Of a stretch of 64,000 nucleotides of DNA, positions 20,163-64,000 are shown piece by piece (the first letter of the stretch is position 1; each line of letters begins with the position of its first letter). Made by a program: the position numbers and the translations under genes. The stretch is from Lumbricus terrestris (Eukaryota; Annelida; Clitellata; Crassiclitellata; Lumbricidae). A model generated the notes under the pieces. That model was not told where the DNA came from, ran no database searches, and was given only the letters and a program-made list of their open reading frames with translations. The DNA is taken from contig OX457036.1 in the NCBI GenBank assembly GCA_949752735.1, positions 94,566,698 to 94,630,697 of the forward strand, in the 5' to 3' direction.

Positions 20163-20811
20163 TTCATAAATATGCATTAGATTATATATTTGTTATAATA
20201 TAGGCTATGTATTATAATAATTAATAAGGCATAAGTAGCCTAATACAAATATCTTATTGGAATGTCTGTCGACCTTCTAGCCTCTTTTGGAACTCATCTC
20301 TCTTAGGATTGGTTGTGGCCTATGTACATGTATACATAATATGTAGATTATGCACCACTATATAAAATCATCTGCTGGTTAGAATCTCGAGCTCTTCTAG
20401 GTTCGGCTCTGAAGGTATTGTTGTGGGTGGACTTCCATTTCACTTTTTCTATTATTATTATAATAAGATATTATTATTGCTGGGTTAATTTCGGTTTAGC
20501 ATTATATTTAGCGTTCTTTGTTTTAGGGAATAATTATTAGATTGTTCGTGTTACCTTATCCACAATTCAGTTACAATAGAAGCTTATTACTGATTCATAT
20601 GTTTGTTAAACTATATTCGGATTAATAATTATTGATTAATTGGAATATTTCTAAAATCAATATTGCTTTCCATATACGTATGAGCAACGTTCCCTATGCT
20701 TAACTGATTGCTGAATGAATTGTCATAAGCAGGTGTGACTAGATTAAACACAGCAGGATAGTAAACACTGGCAATAACTATAACAGTAGAGATTCAAGAT
20801 GTGTATATATG

Positions 20812-20997
20812 TGCACTTGTTATAACGCCCCTTCAAGATTACTACTCAGAAGCGCTCCCGACTAAAGCGCGGACACTGAAACGGAGTTTCACGCCGAAGC
20901 GAATGAGCAATTGCGAATGCAGGCTTGAGGTGGATTCGAACCCGCAACCCTCAGGCTGCAAGGCAACGATCATGTCCACTACACCGCCGCGCCCAAC
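20812..20997 (-). mobile_element. tRNA-derived SINE, copy 1
   Basis: On the minus strand a tRNA-Ala(TGC)-like head is seen: box A ggtgtagtgga, anticodon-loop-like cttgcag, box B ggttcgaatcc. It is followed by a body shared with 38489-38748 (cttcggcgtgaaactcc; agtcgggagcgc; ggggcgttataac). Confidence 0.75.
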
Positions 20998-21281
20998 GAA
21001 GATATACATGTATGCAGAGAAGACGCAGTATTGTGTTTATGAATTTATGAAGCGCCGTTCCCGTTGCGCAGAGAAGAGAATAGCTTTGAGGAAGTGGAAG
21101 GATGCAGTGGGGTATCATGCAGTTAGTAGCAAGTAAGGTGTCAGTGGAGAGAGATCTGATGCTCTGATGATGTATCCGAGAATACATTGGGTCGGGTTGG
21201 GAGAGAACAACAGCTGTTAAATGGACGAATCACTAGAAGCCAGGATTCCTTGAAATAATGACTCATTCAGTCCCAAGTACC

Positions 21282-21730
21282 GGTGTAAAGGTTTCAGATT
21301 ACCCCCTCCTAAACATTACTCCCCTGCAAACTGTAAATTGCATCAATCATCGCATTTATTGCACTACAAATATCAAAAAATTCATCCCGCTTCTTGTTTT
21401 GGTCTGAAGATTTTCATCCGTCATCCCACTTCGTGGTTTGTTATCAATATTTTCATCTGTAACTAAAATACTAATCGACGCTGAAGTTTAGATGGAGAAA
21501 ATGGCTTCGAGGCTATTATTTTTTCGGATCAAAATATTGATAGCAAACCACGAAATGGGATGACGGGTGAAAATCTTCAGACCAAAACAAGAATTTGGAT
21601 GATTTTTCTGATTTTTTTAGTGCAATAAATGCGATGAATGATGCAACTCTAGTTTCCGGGGGTAATCTGAAACCGGTTTCAAGTTACCGGGGGTAATGTT
21701 TAGGAGGGGGTAATTTGAAACCTTTACACC
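21282..21730. mobile_element. palindromic foldback MITE (~175-200 bp arms)
   Basis: Ends ggtgtaaaggtttca / gaaacctttacacc; arms run to about 21455 and from about 21530, leaving a loop of about 75 bp. No clear target duplication. Non-coding. Confidence 0.7.
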
Positions 21731-22209
21731 GGGAACAAAAACTAAACACTGATTGGCGCATGTGTAGGCTATATCTATATATGTCATGCATGTATAGGTG
21801 CATACTTGCATGTATGTGTGTATATATATGTATATATATATATATTGGCGCATAGACATTGTATTGTATCTGACATCGGGAGCCTATTAGAAGCGCTCCC
21901 AGTGCGTGCAACCCCGAGGGAAAAGGCAGGTTTTGAGACGATAGAAAGATTAGGAATGACTATACCAGAGAAGACCCCATGCAGAGTGAACTAATGGAAG
22001 AAGACCATAAGTAAGTAAGTAAGTATATTCTTTAATGCAACCAGTTGCAAAACAGCACTCTGGTGAACAAGTATCACATATAAATTGATTATTATTGATG
22101 TGCTGATGATATAAGCCTACTAGCTGTGGTACCCGACGTTGCCCGGGAAATTTAGGATTCGCCCGGCTCCCGGCCAATAATTATTCCTTACTTCCCCACC
22201 ATGAGTGCC

Positions 22210-22664
22210 GGTGTCATGAAACGGAGTATCCCCCCTGAAAGCTATCCGGGGGGATGAATTAATCTATCCCCCAGGATGGAATTAACCGGTCTATAGTATC
22301 CGGGGGGATAAACCATTATATCCCTTTTTTTGAAAAATGAGCATAATAAAAATATTTATGCTGTAATCAAAATTTAAAGTGGCTCTAATTGTTCTAAGTG
22401 TCTTAAGCAATGCTCAGATAAAGGCAACTCGAATTTATTTAGTGACCCTGAGTGTTTTTAAGTGTTTTAAAAGTTTTAAGTGCTCTAAAAACAGGGCAAA
22501 ACAAATTATATAGTAAGAATTAACATACCTGTTAGTGTCATTGTTCAAAATAAAGCAGATGAAAATTAATTTGCCCAAAAAAATACACGCGGAAGCGGTT
22601 TTTTCGACTTTTTTTAATTTGGGGGGATACAATTAATACGGGGGATACTCTATTTCGTGACACC
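22210..22664. mobile_element. foldback element with tatccgggggata repeats
   Basis: Inverted ends ggtgtcatgaaac / tttcgtgacacc, each followed inward by gagtatccccc. The left interior repeats tatccggggggat several times. No matched target duplication found. Confidence 0.6.
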
Positions 22665-22964
22665 GGCTCCCCAACCACCCGCTGCCATTATTTTCGTGAA
22701 TTTCGTCCCTAATACACAGGGACGTCATATGGGGCAAGGGGGCATATGCCCCCGCCTGAATTTGACCGATTGTTCTTCCACATGACATATTTTGCAACGC
22801 CACACGTTGTTCAAAGTACCAAAAAGCCTGTGTGTTCATAGGCCACATATATCGACTTATGTGTATATTGTCTGCTCATGGAATGAGCTCTGGCTGATAG
22901 TCGAAAGACGTACAGTTTGTTCCTGCTAGATAAAGAGTTCCCAGGTCAATGAGGCCACCAGATG

Positions 22965-23108
22965 CATGGGCGGAGTTTGGTGTCCGTTCTTGGAGGGGGT
23001 TAAAAAAAATTGGGACTGAGACTCGGTCCGGAAAACGAACATTTTTCCCTGAAAAAAATTACTCTGGGTCTTCTTGGGGGCTCTAGCCCCTGATAAACTC
23101 TGCCCGTA
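22965..23108. mobile_element. hAT-type MITE, family 2 copy b
   Basis: Ends catgggcggagttt / aaactctgcccgta with a perfect 8-bp duplication accagatg (22957-22964, 23109-23116). Confidence 0.83.
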
Positions 23109-24984
23109 ACCAGATGTGTGGGTCCTGTGAGCCACACAGTGCAAACCGACATCAAGTTACACGAAGCAGCAGGTTTACTTCATATACATTATACACGAAG
23201 TCCTGAAGTTTTGAAAGGAGACAACAGAAAGATGTATTACAAGTGGCTGACTGCAGGTTTACTTCATATACATGAAGTCCTGGATATTAAAAATTTATTT
23301 GAGTCATATCTTTTCCAGGTTGAGATAACCACCCATGATTATCTGCTTGATCTCCAACTCCTCAAGTTCTTTATGTTGGTGTATGCCTCTGGAGATCGCT
23401 GTACAGATCACCAGCCCACCTATGTATTGTAGAGGCGCATGGCAGACTATTGGATTTACATTACCCACCCCAATGGCAAAATCCTATCTACGCCACTGGA
23501 GGTCATCTGTGATCCATTCAGCCGTAATTCAATAAAACTCTTTTTCAGACAAATCCAAATATCTTAAATCAGTGCTTTGGCTTAAGTTAAACAACCGACG
23601 TTCCAACAAGCCACCACTTGAGTGACCCCATAGATAATAATAGTCATCATCAGTCAAACAAATTATTGCATGACTTTAGTGCGTGCATGCAGCATGCAAT
23701 ATTGCTTTGTGAATTGTTATTAATGACAAATTAAAGTCAAATAGGGCCTACTACTTTCCGAAATCGACACCAAGCACCTAGCCTATTTATACCATTCTAC
23801 AATAAGTCATATGTAAACATAATAAAGTCTTAGACATGAAAATGTCTAATGAAATATGATTTCAAATGCAGTTCGGTTTAAAACTACCAATAGCATATGC
23901 ATTAGGCAGAATGGCAATTGTGCACGCTACAAGAAAGTTTCAAGGTTGGACCACATCATGTATTGTGAAATTTATCGCCAGTATTACATAGAGGTAAATA
24001 GGGCTTACAATAGCCACACAGTTCGAAGGGCTGACTGCTCTGCGGCGCTGTCATCCGTCATGAAGAGCACTGGACCATGATTTGCTCCACGGCCGAAAAG
24101 GCACTGGTCCGCAAAACTTCTTTCACTAGATTGAATAGAGACGTAAGGGCCTCTGTGCTCTCCGATGGCCTAATAGCAACAGCAAGAGGTAAACCTGAAG
24201 AAACATTCAAATTATCTTTACACATATAATTCAACCTAATAATATTATTGTAGTCATTATTGATAATCTGCCTATAGTAGGTCTACCACTATATATAGTG
24301 GTACTCAGTTTGAAGCCATTACATCACACTTAAAGTTACCAAATCAAATAGGCCTAATCCTTTTCATTACAAAATAATGTCAGCTCCGTTTCTCAATGGA
24401 GACTTCAGTTCTTCGGTCATCTAGACGACTAAAAGTAACTTTTATGAGCGACCGTCAACACGAAACGTCTCATCAGTTCAGCGTCTTATCTAGAATCTAA
24501 TCTTCACCGTTTTATCACTCTGACGTCCTCATATTCCGTTAGTACAGGTTTTTTTATTATCCACGTTGCAATTGGTCAATGTTTATTAATATCCACGTGA
24601 CCACGTCGTCTCAACTTCAAGAGTCAAGCTCCATGTTTCTAATATCTAATGTAGGCCTATTATATTTATGTAATGCCAAAATATCTAATTATTTAATCGC
24701 CACGTTCATATATATAGATTGAGTATTCGTATATTACCAATATTAAGATTTTCAAATATTCACGAATATTAATAATAATGTCAAATATGTGACAATTGCC
24801 ATTGACCAATATCCAAAAGAATAAAAAGTTAAGGCCAATAATAAACTGTAAAATTTCAGTCATATCGTGCACAGCGTATGCAGGCCTATCAAATAGCCTA
24901 GGCCTATCAACTGTCGTGCGATGTTTCCCTCCCATCTCTCATCTCTCTGTTTCTCTTTCTCTCTTTCTTCCTCTGTCTCTCGAT

Positions 24985-25135
24985 GTTAAGAATGAATAGC
25001 CTTTACGGAAGACAGCCATGTGCTTTCATGTTAAAAATATTCTTGTAGGAAAAAAGTGGTGGTGACATCACTACTGTATACTTACAAAGTGTTGGTGACT
25101 GGACACCACCGTCACAATAGAAAGTTGCGCATATG
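24985..25135 (+). mobile_element. fragment of the 33834-35348 transposon family
   Basis: Shares tgaatagcctttac, agtggtggtgac and acaccaccgtcacaatagaa, in the same order, with the right end of the element at 33834-35348. Truncated at its left side. Confidence 0.55.
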
Positions 25136-25496
25136 CTTAAGATAATAATAGATAGCAATGATCTACTTTAGAACTGTAGTTCAAATCTTTATTATCCGAA
25201 TGAACACAATTGATGCAAGTTGTCCTACTTAAGTGGACAAGGCATAGATAAATTTTGTGCGAATCGTTTGGCCGAAATTATGGAAAGCATTAGCCTAATT
25301 AGTTGCAGAGTCAAAAAGAATGCAATATTCTTCGCCTATTTTTGTATGATAGATGTTTGCATCACAGTCCAAAGAGCAATATCCTGTCTGTCTCTTTCAG
25401 CCTTCAATATACCTTTAACCATACGACGAGACAGAAGCCGAGCCATAATATCATATGCTACATGGTTCGGTTTGTGAGCTAACGTTATCCGATATC

Positions 25497-38159
<12,663 letters not shown>

Positions 38160-38464
38160 TAATAGACAACAACGCCGTTTATTTGACAATTTCTGCAATG
38201 GAACCGCGTATGCTCTCAGACTAATTATAGGACATTCGCTGATTTCAATTAGATGCAAAAACCACATTATTAATTTTATCGACGACTGTATTTTGACAAA
38301 ATTATCATGCTTCCATTGTTCAAATGTGCACAAACGTTCAAAGAAGAGAATTTGTCGATGGCTTTGAGCAATCGTTCAGGACTTGATTAAGATTCCAACA
38401 AATTTATAATTTCAATGGGATCTCGAGCCAATAATCTCCTCCTTGAATGCTCAGTGCTCTAACC

Positions 38465-38780
38465 CAGAGGTTCTCAGCCGGTGTGTCGCGGTGGTGTAGT
38501 GGTGGCGTCGTTGCCTTGAAGCCGGAAGTTTCGAAGTTCGAATCCACCTCGCCGCGTAGGGACCTTGGGCAAGTCTTTTACTCGCAATTGCTCAGCGCTT
38601 CGGCGTGAAACTCCGATGCAGTGTCTGCGCTGTAGTCGGGAGCGCCTCTGAGTAGCGGGTGAGAGCTGGAAGGGGCGCTATAACAAATGCGCATACAAAC
38701 AAATACAAACAGACACAAGTGTGGAGCGGCAGTGTGTTCCGTAAAAATGGTGTGTCGGAGTGTCGCGAAGAATTGGTATG
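38465..38780 (+). mobile_element. hAT relic left end, interrupted by a SINE
   Basis: ccagaggttctcagccggtgtgtcg at 38464-38488 has the look of a hAT end (CAGAGGTTCTCA). It continues as gagtgtcgcgaag after the SINE. The right terminus was not found. Copy A at 16622 has the plain sequence ctctaaccattcgg at the insertion point. Confidence 0.5.
38489..38748 (+). mobile_element. tRNA-derived SINE, copy 2
   Basis: A 9-bp duplication ggtgtgtcg flanks it (38480-38488, 38749-38757). tRNA-like head with box A tggtgtagtgg and box B gttcgaatcc; body with ttgggcaagtc, which recalls the CORE/MIR motif, then cttcggcgtgaaactccg and ggggcgctataac. Same family as 20812-20997. Confidence 0.85.
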
Positions 38781-40188
38781 TCGCGAATTCTCACAGCATG
38801 CACACGTCTTTCTTGCATTACACTGACTTCTTTACTTTACCAGTTTAGCGGGCGTATATGCTGTGAAAATTTGTGGCACTCTATACTCTATAGGCTATTC
38901 CATTTCATCGCAATCTGGAGCGGCCACAATGTTTGTGTTGTTGGCCACAATATACCTACATATACATGTATAGGCCTATAACCTATGCGTCTTATTGTTG
39001 CAGATGACGCGGAAATGTGCCCTCTCAGCGTAGGCCTAAAATATAGTAGGCCTATACCGGTAACACGTTAGCGAACGCGACGAATAAACTGTTACCAATG
39101 CTGTAGCATAATATTCTTGAATAATGGGACGGGGAGAAATTACATTTACGAAACGGAAATTTTGCGGATGACTCGAAAATGTGCCATCTCAGCTTGCTTG
39201 GGTACCAGTATTCAGAACCAAACAACCATAGGCCTAATAAACGTACGTGGACAAGTCCAGGGGCCCCGAAGTACCAATGGCCCTGTACGTTTCAAGTAAA
39301 CATTTCTTGTACTTTTCCAGTTTTCCGTGACAATAATTGGACGTCTTGATCGTGTGGCAGCGTTTAGTCTAAGCATTGCTTATCTTTCTTTATCCCATGT
39401 TTTCATACTTTATCTTGAACTATTAGCCTATGGTGGCTTCCATTATATGGATAATAAGCGGGTTCACCATCTCAGTGACCTTTTGCGTGCGCGTAAGCAG
39501 TGGTCAATGTCAATTCTAGCATAGATGATGGATTTACCAAAAGTTCGGAAACTTAGAAGCAAAAATCCCATTAATTGTTAGGTCAAACAATATTACTATC
39601 GTGTTTTTTGTGTTCCTGCTATTGCCATTGTTTTTCTTGTGTCAAGGTGATTTTACTAAGTTTATATTTTTGCGTCACAGTGTAGCATAGATTTATATTT
39701 TCTCGCTAATTTATTTATTAATTAGCACTACTTTATATTTTACGGAATTATTTTATTTTTTATTCATACATTGCAAAAATCGGAGTTTCGGGGGTTTCGC
39801 GGAAAAAATGTGAATACAAGGAGTATATATAAATCATATTTTTATTATATATTTTATTACATTGAGACATAGGCCTAGTAGCCCTATTGTGAATGTCAGT
39901 CTACCTACCGGTCCAGCCTCCTTAGGGACGCATCTTTCCTAGGATTGGTTGTTGCCTAGGCGCTGATGATGATAGGTTTATGCGCCAATATAAGATCACC
40001 TGATGGTTAGAATCTCGAGTTCTTGCCGGTTCAGCTCAGAAGGTATTGTGGGTGGATTTCTAGTTTACTTCTTCTATTATTATTATTAATATAAGATATT
40101 ATTATTGCTTGGTTAATTGCGGTTTAGCATTATATTTATCGCTCTTTATTATTAAGGAATTATTAATAGAATGTTCGTGCTGCCTTAT

Positions 40189-40430
40189 CAGTGGGTTATG
40201 GCCTGGCCGGATGACCTTCCTGACACCAATCCAACAGTATTACAGTGAATAAAAAGGGAATGAAGTAACAGATGGAATAAAGTAAGAAAAGCAATTGTTA
40301 CTACGAACAATTGTTTTGTTCTTTCTTATTCAAGTGGATAAATAGCCTTTTAAAAACTTTTTCCTATACCAATGGAGGGTATACGTATTAACGTATTAAC
40401 CCCCCGAAACCACCCCTATCTATGCCACTG
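40189..40430. mobile_element. hAT-type MITE
   Basis: Ends cagtgg / ccactg with a perfect 8-bp duplication tgccttat (40181-40188, 40431-40438). The matching 3' flank of copy A (about 20553, accttatccacaat) is uninterrupted. Confidence 0.8.
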
Positions 40431-40511
40431 TGCCTTATCTAGGCCTATACCTCAGTTACTATAGGAAGTTATTACTAATTCATAATATTATGCTTATTAG
40501 CCTACTGACTC

Positions 40512-41591
40512 TAGGGTTACCATACGTCCGGGTTTCCCCGGACACGTCCTCTTTTTAGGCCTCTGTCCGGGCGTCCGGGCGGCTTTTCCAAAATATGGCT
40601 TTTGTCCGGGTTTTCTCCGTCCGTCCCCGATTGATCGATCTTACTCATTTTCCGTGTTATATACTATCCCGCGTTCCCGCCGTTCCGTGAACTAAGCACG
40701 TGTTCCAGCAATATTTAGCTCAATGTAATTGTAATTTGTAATTGTAATTGGAACATTTATATAGCGCCGCTCACAGATTCAGTGGCGCTCCCGACCCAAG
40801 CTAGTGCTCTTGCTAACAAATAGTATAGTCTTCAGGCGTTTACGAAACAGGGGAAGAGAAAGGCCAAGAAGCTCAGAACGGAGCTTGTGAAGTATGGTAT
40901 GGTTATTACTGACCTTCCGGTTCCTGACGCGATTTTTTAAAAACCAAACGCATGACTAGGCTATAACGCGAGTTACGTAATGATAATTGTAACTAAAATA
41001 ATTAATTTTGTCAATTTAACGGAAAAAATTGACAAAAAAGGCCGAAACGTAGGTTTTCGTGCAGGTCGCAATGGCTCGGAAGCTGAATGTTTCATAGGCG
41101 ACAGCGGAATTAATATCCCAGTTGCCAATAAGGGGGCACTGGATTTAAAGGCGCTCGTCGAAACGCCGAAACATGTAGGCCTAAAGTGTGTTCAGGTCAC
41201 TTCATAATTGTAGGCCTACCAAAGTTAAAAAATTCGTAACACCGCAGTCTACGGTCCCAACCTCAATTTCCTCAAAACCGGATGATTCTGATGATAATGA
41301 CCCAGGATGAGATGTCACTAGGCTACTACTCTTTTGTGAGTTGATCACTGTTCTGTTTGTGTGTACATTCGTGCAGTGACAGTATGTGCACTCAATGAAG
41401 TTTAAATTGGAACCATGCACAATAAGAACAATATTTTAGGTAGTTTAACGCTAGTTTTATAATATTTGCACAACACTTAACATTGACGCAACACCAGGAG
41501 GTTATAGGAGCCGGCAGCTGCCGGCTACGGGATGGTAACCGAATGGACATTTTGTGTCCTCTTTTTCACCTGAGCACTTATGGTAACCCTA
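40512..41591 (+). mobile_element. hAT transposon deletion derivative
   Basis: 12-bp inverted ends tagggttaccat / atggtaacccta with a perfect 8-bp duplication actgactc (40504-40511, 41592-41599). The left interior is rich in gtccggg. It keeps a BED-finger-like stretch, listed separately; the rest of the transposase is gone. Confidence 0.85.
40980..41207 (+). pseudogene. hAT transposase N-terminal (BED-finger-like) remnant
   Basis: The frame includes EAECFIGDSGINIPVANKG, then ALDLKALVETPKH, like the 'C..C...i.i..kG..dl..H..t.kH' pattern of BED fingers in hAT transposases, but the second Cys and first His are replaced. Not a host gene. Confidence 0.5.
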
Positions 41592-42618
41592 ACTGACTCA
41601 TATGTTTGTTAAACTATAGAGTCTACGCACGCCTTGCGATAGAGCAAATAATAATTATTATTTAACCTACCAGGTACGTTTACAATGATTGTCCAGCGGA
41701 GGTGTGCAGAAGATTATGTGATCAAAAAGTATTTCCTAGGAAAATTGTATTTTTCTTACGATCTTTAGCACGTTGCCATAGTCGGAAATATTTTTCTTAA
41801 TATATTATTGTGTCTAAATCAGTGTATTTTGATAATTTGAAAGATTATTCAATTAAAATTCTTGTAAGCTATAAGATGCGAATTAAAGAGTGGTCTGGTA
41901 GGACTCATTTTATGAATTTATTGTAGTTTTGTGCCCAAAAAGCTGAAAGCACATTATTTTAAAATAGTTGGCCTATTGGACAACAATATTATTTAAAAGA
42001 CAATTTTGTAGGCTACTGCATAATTTTTATTTGAGTTGTTGTAAAACGATTTATCTTCAACTCCGAAAATATTTTAAATGTGCAGAGTGCTAGGCTCAGG
42101 CTATCTATCTCCTGTCATAAGCTATCATTTAGCGGACTTTCATCCACAAACATTTATATTTGATCCTAAAATATTTTGAAATGTTAAATGGTTATGGTGA
42201 TATCGTCTGTCATTTTCGGTCTAGGCCTGATGTCCATCACGAACTTTATTATTTCCGGCGCGGCGACATAAAACATGACCTGTCATCCAAATGTCGGTAA
42301 ATCACACCGACATAACAATTATTGGATTTTTTAATCATCGAAAGTTTAGATTTACTTTGCTGAAAATTTCAATAAGCGGAGACAGTATACTAGACCTACC
42401 GTTACACTCCAAACAGATGACACACGCGCACACACACACGCACGCACACAAAACATACCACACACCACACACACAGTTTTGCTGAACAGGGTCTCCACAT
42501 TTGTTAATCCGGCCCTGGCCACATATGCTACAATGCTACATGCATGGTTCTTATATGCATAAAATGTCATATGCTACAGCTGTAACATGGTTATTTTGTG
42601 GATTAACTATTCGAAACC

Positions 42619-62481
<19,863 letters not shown>

Positions 62482-64000
62482 CAATAAACAACAATTTTCG
62501 CAATGGAGCCGCGTATGCTCTCATGGTCATATAGGGCCTACTAGTTTTTCATCGGTTGATTTCGATTAGATGCGAACGGTCCAATATTTTATCTACGACT
62601 GTATTTTGGCATCATCCTCGTTTCATAGTTCAAATGTTCACATACGTCCAAAGGACAGAATTATTTGTCAAAGCTAATAAGTTCAGGATTTTTTTAAGAT
62701 ACCATAAAACTTGCTCAGTCATGCCTTAGATGGTGCCTCGAGCAAAATTAAAGGCAACTGAAGACTTATCCTCCCAAACTTTCCCAATTTCATGAACAAT
62801 AATAATTGCAAAGTTAGCCTTTAGAAAGTAAGCTTTAATTTCTAACGGATATAGGTTTATCACTGTTCAGCTGGAAAAGTAATCCAACAAAGAATTGAGT
62901 TTATTTCCATGGTGATTCAGTACGTGCCACAGGCTCCTCACAAGCTACGCCTGTTACCATAGGCTGAAGCATTTTTAATAATTAAGTTCAAAATTGTACT
63001 TTTGATTTAGGCTACAAACTTGAGTGATTATATCTCGTGAATCAAAATAAAGTTAAATTCTATGGTTACGCTGCCAGCTACAGACTCGTAGCCTACCTAT
63101 TAGATATGACCCACGTGTGGGATCTATGCATTCCCTGTGTGGTGGAATATGGGTCGTCTATGACCTCCACGTGGACATGCTCACACGTCATGCTCACACG
63201 TCATGTGGCTCTATTGGGTCAGAAAGGTCATTGGTAATGAAGAAAAGAATGTAGGTTGAAGATCGTCTCCTTCAGACCACTGTCTATTACAGACACAAAA
63301 AATCTAGGCCTATATGGCACGGTACCTGTGGCATAGGCTTACACCGAATAGACCAAGTACGTGACCTTAGCCTAACAATGGATAGGACTACGAGGACTGA
63401 ACTAACTGGTCCGCAAAAAAACTTGTGCGAAGTCATCACGCTGTGTTAAACATACATGTAGTCCAGATGCCACACGCCCACTGTTCGAGTGTACCGTACG
63501 CTTAAACAGACCAAGTTGGGATGTTTAGCAGATAGGCCTACTACTAAAGATCGTCTTCTTTGTTTGTATTGTTGGCTACGTTTGAAGAATAACCCATCAG
63601 TTAAGGAAACTCCAGTAGCCTATTTCGGTTGGGGCCTGATTTTACTTTGTGCTGTTGCGAGATTTGCGTAAGGACCCTGAACCATGGAGGCAAAAGTACC
63701 CTGCAGGCTGCCGACTTTTCTATTATCTAGGCCTATTATTGCTATGCTTTGACCGGGTTGAAATGTATGTATACCTGGTAAGGAGAAGGATCCTGTGAAC
63801 GATTTGATGCAAAATCGCATTTTTTTATCGATTTGTCAGTCTTAGAAGTACGTACAATAACTGAACTTTTATTCGTTTCATTCTAAAATTCGCAACGAAG
63901 CTTCACGCTATCAAGGCGACGAAATTTTTTGTCGCAAAATAGGCTAACTACTTTTTGTTAATAATTGAATTGATAGGATACCTAAACGAACATTTGAATA
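62482..64000. other. 3' flank of copy C
   Basis: The first 170 bp are colinear with the 3' flanks of A and B. The rest is AT-rich with several TAGGCCTA words; no gene or bounded element recognised. Confidence 0.6.

Larger units (their letters stand above)
16318..25496. other. intergenic region between copies A and B
   Basis: No host gene is seen. It is packed with small mobile elements, each listed separately. The segment 20340-20600 is colinear with 39980-40510 downstream of copy B, so the duplicated unit includes 3' flanking DNA. Stretches 18900-19840 and 23110-24980 show nothing I can name. Confidence 0.7.
38160..42618. other. intergenic region between copies B and C
   Basis: No host gene seen. 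38160-38465 is colinear with the 3' flank of A. Elements are listed separately. Stretches 38770-39980 and 41600-42420 hold nothing I can identify; a (CA)n tract lies at 42421-42475. Confidence 0.65.

Noticed and set aside
22125..22160. ggtacccgacgttgcccggg as a riboswitch-like or regulatory palindrome
   Set aside because: I recall similar wording in dispersed invertebrate repeats; nothing else supports a regulatory role.
38487..38560. Functional tRNA gene
   Set aside because: Box A and box B are present, but the anticodon stem does not pair and a SINE body follows.

Overview
The window is eukaryotic: GT-AG (and some GC-AG) introns, AATAAA signals, SINEs, LINEs, an LTR retrotransposon, many hAT-type MITEs and foldback elements. 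A marine invertebrate deuterostome, most likely an echinoderm, is my best guess. The reasons are foldback elements that resemble the sea-urchin TU family, the very frequent word TAGGCCTA, and a local expansion of SLC23 transporters. The species cannot be read from the sequence.

The window holds three complete head-to-tail tandem paralogues of one gene on the + strand, each with 11 coding exons and identical intron phases (0,2,1,0,2,0,1,0,1,1): copy A 1274-16317 (643 aa), copy B 25497-38159 (634 aa) and copy C 42619-62481 (649 aa). I assembled exon borders by hand; all 33 exons join in frame with one stop at the end. The products are SLC23 / nucleobase-ascorbate transporter (NAT) family proteins like vertebrate SVCT1/2. 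All three lack two hallmark residues (the TM1 His of the QH motif and the Asn of the NAT signature), so their substrate may not be ascorbate. Intron 9 starts with GC in all three.

Layout: 1-1273 5' flank with a duplicated upstream block; 1274-16317 copy A, whose intron 2 carries a 583-bp retroposon and a ~3-kb foldback palindrome enclosing what looks like a captured piece of a Onecut (HNF6) gene; 16318-25496 intergenic, with a LINE tail, four hAT MITEs, SINEs and two foldbacks; 25497-38159 copy B, with a MITE, a minisatellite-armed foldback, a truncated RTE-like LINE and a 1.5-kb transposon sitting 13 bp before exon 9; 38160-42618 intergenic, with a SINE nested in a hAT relic and two hAT elements; 42619-62481 copy C, enlarged by a 7-kb Ty3/gypsy-type LTR element nested in a DNA transposon, a 3.2-kb LINE, another foldback and a MITE; 62482-64000 3' flank with nothing recognisable.

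Because the three copies are colinear even in introns and flanks, each mobile element can be compared with an empty site in a sister copy, so most insertions post-date the duplications. B and C are closer to each other than to A in exons 4 and 9, while exons 5-8 are nearly uniform among all three.
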